A stretch of 64,000 nt of DNA, from assembly GCF_000478195.2 (NCBI RefSeq), contig NZ_AUZM01000002.1, forward strand, positions 62,001 through 126,000, written 5' to 3'. A program made the translations under genes and the position numbers. The notes under the pieces are model-generated. The model saw only the letters and a program-made list of their open reading frames with translations. It was not told where the DNA came from and ran no database searches. This document shows, piece by piece, positions 60,796 to 64,000 of this stretch. This DNA comes from Lyngbya aestuarii BL J (GTDB lineage: Bacteria > Cyanobacteriota > Cyanobacteriia > Cyanobacteriales > Microcoleaceae). Each line of letters opens with the position of its first letter. Within the stretch, counting starts at the first letter, position 1.

Positions 60796-60834
60796 CTAAA
60801 ACTTGATTTGTGGGCTAGAACGAAACGGCCCTGC
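60773..60834. repeat. 10-bp perfect inverted repeat at the IsrB relic boundary
   Basis: GCAGGGCCGT (60773-60782) and ACGGCCCTGC (60825-60834) form a perfect 10-bp stem around a 42-nt sequence that itself can pair (GGCCC/GGGC). In intact IscB/IsrB elements a structured guide (omega) RNA lies just 5' of the nuclease gene; this region occupies that position on the minus strand, though the relic's reading frame now overlaps part of it. So it may be a remnant of the RNA or only of the junction. Confidence 0.45.
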
Positions 60835-60888
60835 CCAATTCTGGGGGACTTTAAAAGATGAGAGGCTTTTAATTTGTCATCAATTTTA

Positions 60889-60906
60889 CCCCCAATTTTG
60901 GGGGTC
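60889..60906. repeat. CCCCCAA palindrome
   Basis: ACCCCCAA followed by TT and TTGGGGGT is an 18-bp nearly perfect palindrome, related to the 17-bp one at 16968. It sits between the IsrB relic and the PEP-CTERM gene. Confidence 0.5.
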
Positions 60907-60956
60907 ACGGGGGCAAAGAAAATGAGAATTGTAACTCTTTCGAGTTGAATCAACTT

Positions 60957-62735
60957 TTAAGCTTGATTTGAACGCTTACGTTTGAGTATTCCACCGCCTA
61001 ACGCACTCGCACCTAAAAGACCTAAAATTGTACCCGGTTCAGGAACTCGTTCAACACTGTAAATAGTTGTGGTTCCGCTGATTTCATTAGTCGAGATCAA
61101 TAGCGTTTGTCCGTTGGGGCTATTTTTTCCATCAATGAATAGCAATCCTTCTGGGCCTAAATCACCGACTGCGGCTAATTGTTCAGGAGTTGGATCAGGA
61201 TCTCCCTCCTCATCAACGTTAAATTCAACCGAGAAATCCCGGTTATTATCGTAACTCACAAAGGAAGGATTTTCCGGGTTAGTAATATCATAGGTCATAA
61301 TCCCCCCAATTCGTTCTAAACCAATAAAGGCATAGGTACGACCCGCAATTTTACCAATTGTTACCCCTTCAGGTTCAGGGCCTTTGTTGTCACTGCGGTT
61401 ATCGAAGTTATTTTCGTCGTTACTGGCGTTGAAGTATTCAGGGAACATTTTAGCGGTAATTTGTTCAATTTGATCGCCACTATCAAACACTATATTTCCG
61501 TCTTCATCTAAGATCGAAAAACTACGTCCACCAAAGGCATAAAGTTCTTCAAACAGACCATCACCATCAGTGTCGCCTGTGGCATTGGTAACTGTTAAAC
61601 GACCGAGTTTGTCTTCATCTTGAATATCAGCCGGAAACGCATCAGGATCGAGGGTTAAATCTTCAACCGCAAATTCTTCGTTATACCCATCAAATTCACG
61701 ACCTGAACCTTCATTGGCAATCACAATATAGGTTTTGCCATTCGCTGTATAAGAGGCAATTTCATCGGGTTGATACATCCCAAATACAGGCCAATTTTTG
61801 ATATTAATCCCATCATCGCGATCGCTGGGATCTAAAGCATTACCGGGTAAACGATGATCTTTGTACCCGAGTCCAACGATTTCGGTAAATTCCCGAGTGT
61901 CTAAATCCAACAAACCAATGGCATTATTTTCTTGGAAAGAGACCCAGGCTTTTTTGCCATCTTCTGAGACGGTGATATACTCAGGTTCGAGGTCTTGGGC
62001 AACGGTGGCATTTGGCCCAAAAATCCGAATTCCTTCGCCTGTGAGTTGGTCTGCTTTAGAACCCCCAACATTAAAGTCTGTTAAGCCAATTTTTGTCTCT
62101 GTGGGGGCTAAACCTGCAAACAGATTTTCTAAATCAATTAGGCTGACTGAACCTTCAGGATCGATCGTATACTCATCGTTAGCCTCTCCTTCGTTGGCGA
62201 CAAGAAGTTTAGTTCCGTCGGGGGTGAAGGTGAACATATCGGGTAAGGGGCCAGCCATGATCGAAGAAGTTTCTAAGCTGCCATTAAACAGGCTACCGTC
62301 GCCGTTGAAGAATAACAGACTGCCGTTGGCTTGGCGATTAACATTTTCAACGCTAACGGCAAACAAACTTTTAGTTTCATAGCTAAATGAACGCACATGA
62401 AGCACATTCTCAAACAGATCCGGATTGAGATCCGGAATACTAACCTGACCCGTTTTCCAGGGGTTCATGGGATTGGATAGGTTGAGAATATCAATGGATT
62501 GATTGCTACGATTTGTTACAAATAAATTTTGGGTAAAGGGATCAAAGGCAGAAATAAAAGCGGCTTCATCATCAAAAATTCCCGTGGAAAAGCTTCCAAT
62601 GGGTTCAAGATTCAGAGTGGCAGCCGTGGCTGAAGCCGAAAGAAAACCGAGTAAAAATGTGGACTGGATTGCTGAGAAAATAAACTGTTTTACAGCTGGG
62701 TAGCAGATGCGGCTTCCCCGATCACAATTATTCAT
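60957..62735 (-). CDS. Choice-of-anchor I family protein with PEP-CTERM sorting signal
   Basis: A 592-residue exported protein. A signal peptide (about 1-38, QFIFSAIQSTFLLGFLSASA) precedes a beta-propeller-like domain with repeated motifs (FAVSVENVN, LLVANEGEANDEYTIDPEGS, VIANEGSGREFDGYNEE, GPEPEGVTIGKIAGRTYAFI), the choice-of-anchor I pattern that is also met in alkaline-phosphatase-like proteins. The C-terminus is a PEP-CTERM signal (VPEPGTILGLLGASALGGGI then KRKRS), which directs processing by an exosortase. It is likely a surface or exopolymer-matrix protein. A GGAGG site precedes ATG 62735. Confidence 0.9.
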   Translation of the reverse strand: MNNCDRGSRICYPAVKQFIFSAIQSTFLLGFLSASATAATLNLEPIGSFSTGIFDDEAAFISAFDPFTQNLFVTNRSNQSIDILNLSNPMNPWKTGQVSIPDLNPDLFENVLHVRSFSYETKSLFAVSVENVNRQANGSLLFFNGDGSLFNGSLETSSIMAGPLPDMFTFTPDGTKLLVANEGEANDEYTIDPEGSVSLIDLENLFAGLAPTETKIGLTDFNVGGSKADQLTGEGIRIFGPNATVAQDLEPEYITVSEDGKKAWVSFQENNAIGLLDLDTREFTEIVGLGYKDHRLPGNALDPSDRDDGINIKNWPVFGMYQPDEIASYTANGKTYIVIANEGSGREFDGYNEEFAVEDLTLDPDAFPADIQDEDKLGRLTVTNATGDTDGDGLFEELYAFGGRSFSILDEDGNIVFDSGDQIEQITAKMFPEYFNASNDENNFDNRSDNKGPEPEGVTIGKIAGRTYAFIGLERIGGIMTYDITNPENPSFVSYDNNRDFSVEFNVDEEGDPDPTPEQLAAVGDLGPEGLLFIDGKNSPNGQTLLISTNEISGTTTIYSVERVPEPGTILGLLGASALGGGILKRKRSNQA

Positions 62736-63418
62736 TCAAAAACCTCCGAATTTAAGTCTATTTTGCAGACATATTACGTCAAAATGTATCAAAACCTTGA
62801 AAGAAAAAAGATAATCTGACCGCTGGATATATTGACCAAACAGACCTATTCAATTTCTAACGCTTCTTAGGTTTTCACCACTTTGACCCCATAACCCCTT
62901 CCAGATAAGATGCAACAATCTGTTGAGTGAGAACAGATCCCCTGAAAATATAACATTGTATATGTATCACCAACTGTATACCTAGCAATAACGAGGGAAT
63001 TCGATTTGATCTACATCCGCAAGTATACAGAATTCTTGCATTTCTATCGGGTAAATGACAAGCTTTTTCCGAGTATTTACTGAATTTTTACTAAATCTTT
63101 AAAAAAGAACTCCAAAAAAATTTCTGATCAAAACGGCCTTGTAAAGGAAACTCTACATCTCCATAAGCCTTTGAGCGGGTGGGGGTTTGCGGAAATCACC
63201 CTAGCGGTAAGCTATGATGATGATTTATTGTGTTGTTTAGTTAAAGATAGGTTCACTGAACTTCATCATTATTTCACGATTCCTACTCGGTACTACGCTC
63301 CTACTCCCAAAAATACTCTGCATCTACTTCTGACACTCACGAACCGAGTATCGTTTTACGCAAATGTCATACTTGAAGTAAAGACTCTTGTTGACTGACC
63401 ACTACACCAATAAACCCT
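62736..63418. other. Long intergenic region, no gene recognised
   Basis: About 680 bp between two divergent genes. No tRNA, riboswitch motif or coding sequence of merit was found; a 75-codon frame at 63171-63398 has no family match or ribosome-binding site. The extracellular protein gene and the binding-protein gene are probably expressed from promoters here. Confidence 0.45.
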
Positions 63419-64000
63419 ATGCTACGCACCTTCTTTGGAAAAACTTTACTCGTAGGGATAGCAACTCTTTTACTGAGTTGTAATACTCAGACAACGGCGG
63501 AAAACCCAGAATCAACTGAACCTCCCGTCAACTCGGAGTTAACAGGAACCATCATCGTTGGAGATGTCACCAGTCAACCGGCCAAAAAAATTAAGCGTTT
63601 TCAACCCTTAGCTGACTATTTAGCTGCGAATCTGGGAGAATTTGGTATAGGTATTGGCGAAGTCAAAGTTGCCCCAGATGTAGAAGCAATGGCAAGCTTG
63701 CTCAAGTCAGGTCAGGTTGATATCTACTTCGACAGTCCCTATCCATCCATGCTTGTCAGCGAACTCTCAAATGCCCAACCCATTCTCCGACGGTGGAAAG
63801 GAGGCGATGCGGCTTATTATACGATCATCTTCGCGATGACAGACAGTGGATTTACCAGTTTACAGGATTTAACCGGTCGCAAGATCGCGTTTGATGACCC
63901 CACCTCCACTTCTGGCTATGTGTTACCGATGGTTCACATGATGGAAGCGGGTTTAAATATGGTCAAGAAAGAATCTTCTGATGAAAGCGTAGAAGCTGAT
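63419..64000 (+). CDS. PhnD-type phosphate/phosphite/phosphonate-binding lipoprotein, 3' end outside window
   Basis: The ATG at 63419 gives 194 codons to the window end. The N-terminus has a short basic start and lipobox LLLSC (about residue 21). The mature part resembles the PhnD family: GTIIVGDVTSQPAKKIKRFQ (shown by GDVTSQPAKK), QPLADYLAANLGEFGIGIGE, VDIYFDSPYPSMLVSE and GRKIAFDDPTSTSGYVLPMV, the last being the substrate-pocket Ser-Thr-Ser segment. It likely belongs to an ABC importer of a phosphorus or similar oxyanion compound; partner genes lie beyond the window. Confidence 0.85.
   Translation, partial: MLRTFFGKTLLVGIATLLLSCNTQTTAENPESTEPPVNSELTGTIIVGDVTSQPAKKIKRFQPLADYLAANLGEFGIGIGEVKVAPDVEAMASLLKSGQVDIYFDSPYPSMLVSELSNAQPILRRWKGGDAAYYTIIFAMTDSGFTSLQDLTGRKIAFDDPTSTSGYVLPMVHMMEAGLNMVKKESSDESVEAD

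Noticed and set aside
60741-60953. 70-codon frame upstream of the IsrB relic
   Set aside because: It is in a different frame from the nuclease, starts in the intergenic palindrome and has no nuclease N-terminal motifs.
63171-63398. 75-codon open frame before the PhnD-type gene
   Set aside because: No ribosome-binding site or family resemblance; it lies in a long noncoding spacer and looks like chance.

Overview
The window is a stretch of cyanobacterial chromosome. It carries photosystem I subunit PsaK, cytochrome b6f subunit PetN, an H-subunit homologue of magnesium chelatase, ferrochelatase with a C-terminal chlorophyll-binding helix, the carotenoid protein CruP and the cyanobacterial arginine dihydrolase ArgZ. 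Many GCGATCGC (HIP1-type) palindromes are present. The low GC, the scattered gene order with few long operons, the many palindromic intergenic repeats and the dense multidomain signalling genes suggest a large-genome filamentous (Oscillatoriales-type) organism. The genus is inference only.

Layout. 0-5 kb: end of a TVP38-type membrane protein, a GT2 glycosyltransferase and a ChlH homologue. 5-12 kb: an Rpn/DUF4351 protein, an 11-mer-repeat membrane protein, cruP, a 137-bp MITE-like repeat, psaK, a methyltransferase, hemH and a DUF4126 protein. 12-19 kb: gdhA, a ChaN-like protein, an isolated sugar ABC permease, purN and argZ. 19.5-27 kb: a decayed small gene, a REC-GGDEF-EAL protein, purK, a pentapeptide protein, an SUI1 factor, queE with a divergent queD, petN and several small conserved proteins. 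27.2-31.4 kb is an AT-rich accessory island: a DUF1848 protein with a CX3CX2C motif, divergent to a methyltransferase-like gene tightly coupled to a reverse transcriptase whose catalytic motif reads YVDE. 31.4-37.7 kb: a Cache-HAMP adenylate cyclase, a transketolase/phosphoketolase-like enzyme, a PD-(D/E)XK-like protein and RNase Z. 37.7-39.1 kb is a gene graveyard with an hsdM remnant. 39-44.7 kb: gatB, then a three-gene operon of a coiled-coil protein, a membrane-spanning OmpA protein with BON repeats and a roadblock-like region, and a Ras-like GTPase. 44.8-53.4 kb: signalling genes, including a PAS-GAF-GGDEF protein, a degenerate GGDEF paralogue, a TAXI-type receptor split by one stop codon, a chemoreceptor and a REC protein with a His-less HisKA-like segment. 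53.6-64 kb: a DUF4349 lipoprotein, an NRP-motif repeat protein, uvrB, a small conserved protein, a CapA-like lipoprotein, a truncated IsrB/IscB-type (IS200/IS605 lineage) relic, a PEP-CTERM protein and the start of a PhnD-type binding lipoprotein.

Functionally the housekeeping part covers tetrapyrrole, purine, queuosine and nitrogen metabolism. The best candidates for under-described biology are the methyltransferase plus reverse transcriptase pair (28.25-31.34 kb), which resembles the gene content of reverse-transcriptase anti-phage systems, and the coiled-coil/OmpA/GTPase operon (40.9-44.7 kb), which looks like a GTPase switch wired to the cell envelope. Several genes are visibly decaying (19.5, 38.1, 48.1, 57.8 and 60.0 kb). 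All family assignments were made by reading the sequence; no database search was run.
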